NCBI GenBank assembly: GCA_009692535.1
Contig: SHYZ01000006.1
Span: forward strand, 1 to 43,573
DNA: 43,573 nt
DNA from: Myxococcales bacterium
GTDB taxonomy: Bacteria; Myxococcota_A; Polyangia; Haliangiales; SHYZ01
Direction: 5' to 3'
Below, one piece after another: positions 43,573 through 43,573 of the stretch. The number at the start of each line of letters is the position of its first letter. Positions within the stretch are counted from its first letter, which is position 1. The translations under genes and the position numbers were made by a program. Below the pieces are notes generated by a model, which worked only from the letters and a program-made list of their open reading frames with translations, did no database searches and was not told the DNA's origin.

Positions 43573-43573
43573 C

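Overview
The window is a very GC-rich, densely coded bacterial chromosome segment, with intergenic gaps all well under 300 bp. It most resembles a Myxococcota (deltaproteobacterial) genome of the Sandaracinus/Polyangia kind. The reasons are G/C-ending codons throughout, a secreted protein with an Asp-Ala-Gly-rich linker and a MYXO-CTERM-like anchor, tandem PilZ domains, a MerR-TPR regulator, a sigma54 enhancer-binding response regulator and many lipoproteins. The taxonomic call is inference; there is no rRNA or marker phylogeny. I saw no phage, insertion sequence or CRISPR array.

Layout. 1-3116 (+): the last codons of ssb, a polysaccharide deacetylase, an arginine succinyltransferase-like enzyme and the PPDK/PEPS regulatory protein. 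3151-8096 (-): a tandem-DTG protease/PDZ lipoprotein, a BamA/Omp85-type barrel, an amidohydrolase lipoprotein, and a small thioredoxin-fold protein whose gene is interrupted by an in-frame TGA exactly where the first Cys of CxxC belongs. A bacterial-SECIS-like hairpin follows that TGA, so I call it a probable selenoprotein. 8170-10724 (+): cystathionine beta-synthase and cystathionine gamma-lyase (reverse transsulfuration). 10736-13067 (-): adenosine deaminase and a porin-like protein. 13157-14056 (+): a plant-like FabI. 14069-16191 (-): an NtrC-type response regulator, a remnant of a CheA-type kinase ATPase domain, and a truncated haemoglobin. 16218-19439 (+): a DUF2723 membrane protein, then a small unknown protein paired with a MerR-TPR regulator.

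19446-25694 (-): a complete tetR-tolC-MFP-RND efflux operon with overlapping genes and a good sigma70-type promoter. 25812-26459 (-): tandem PilZ protein. 26535-28115 (+): uppS-cdsA (envelope lipid carrier and phospholipid synthesis). 28117-29679 (-): a GH1 beta-glucosidase lipoprotein. 29719-30753 (+): an exonuclease-like metallo-beta-lactamase protein that has lost its metal motif. 30759-32087 (-): a transglutaminase-like lipoprotein. 32244-34168 (+): an ATP-grasp-like protein and a small lipoprotein. 34165-36642 (-): MFS transporter and a sarcosine-oxidase-type flavoenzyme. 36667-41074 (+): a cysteine desulfurase-like aminotransferase overlapping a methionyl-tRNA synthetase homologue with broken catalytic motifs, then a MYXO-CTERM beta-helix protein. 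41198-43390 (-): RecQ. 43500-43572 (+): tRNA-Phe.

The strongest leads are the candidate UGA-decoded selenoprotein with its hairpin, the overlapping desulfurase-like/pseudo-MetRS pair, and a recurring TANNNT box 5-8 nt in front of start codons that lack a Shine-Dalgarno sequence. The last suggests that leaderless transcription is common in this organism.
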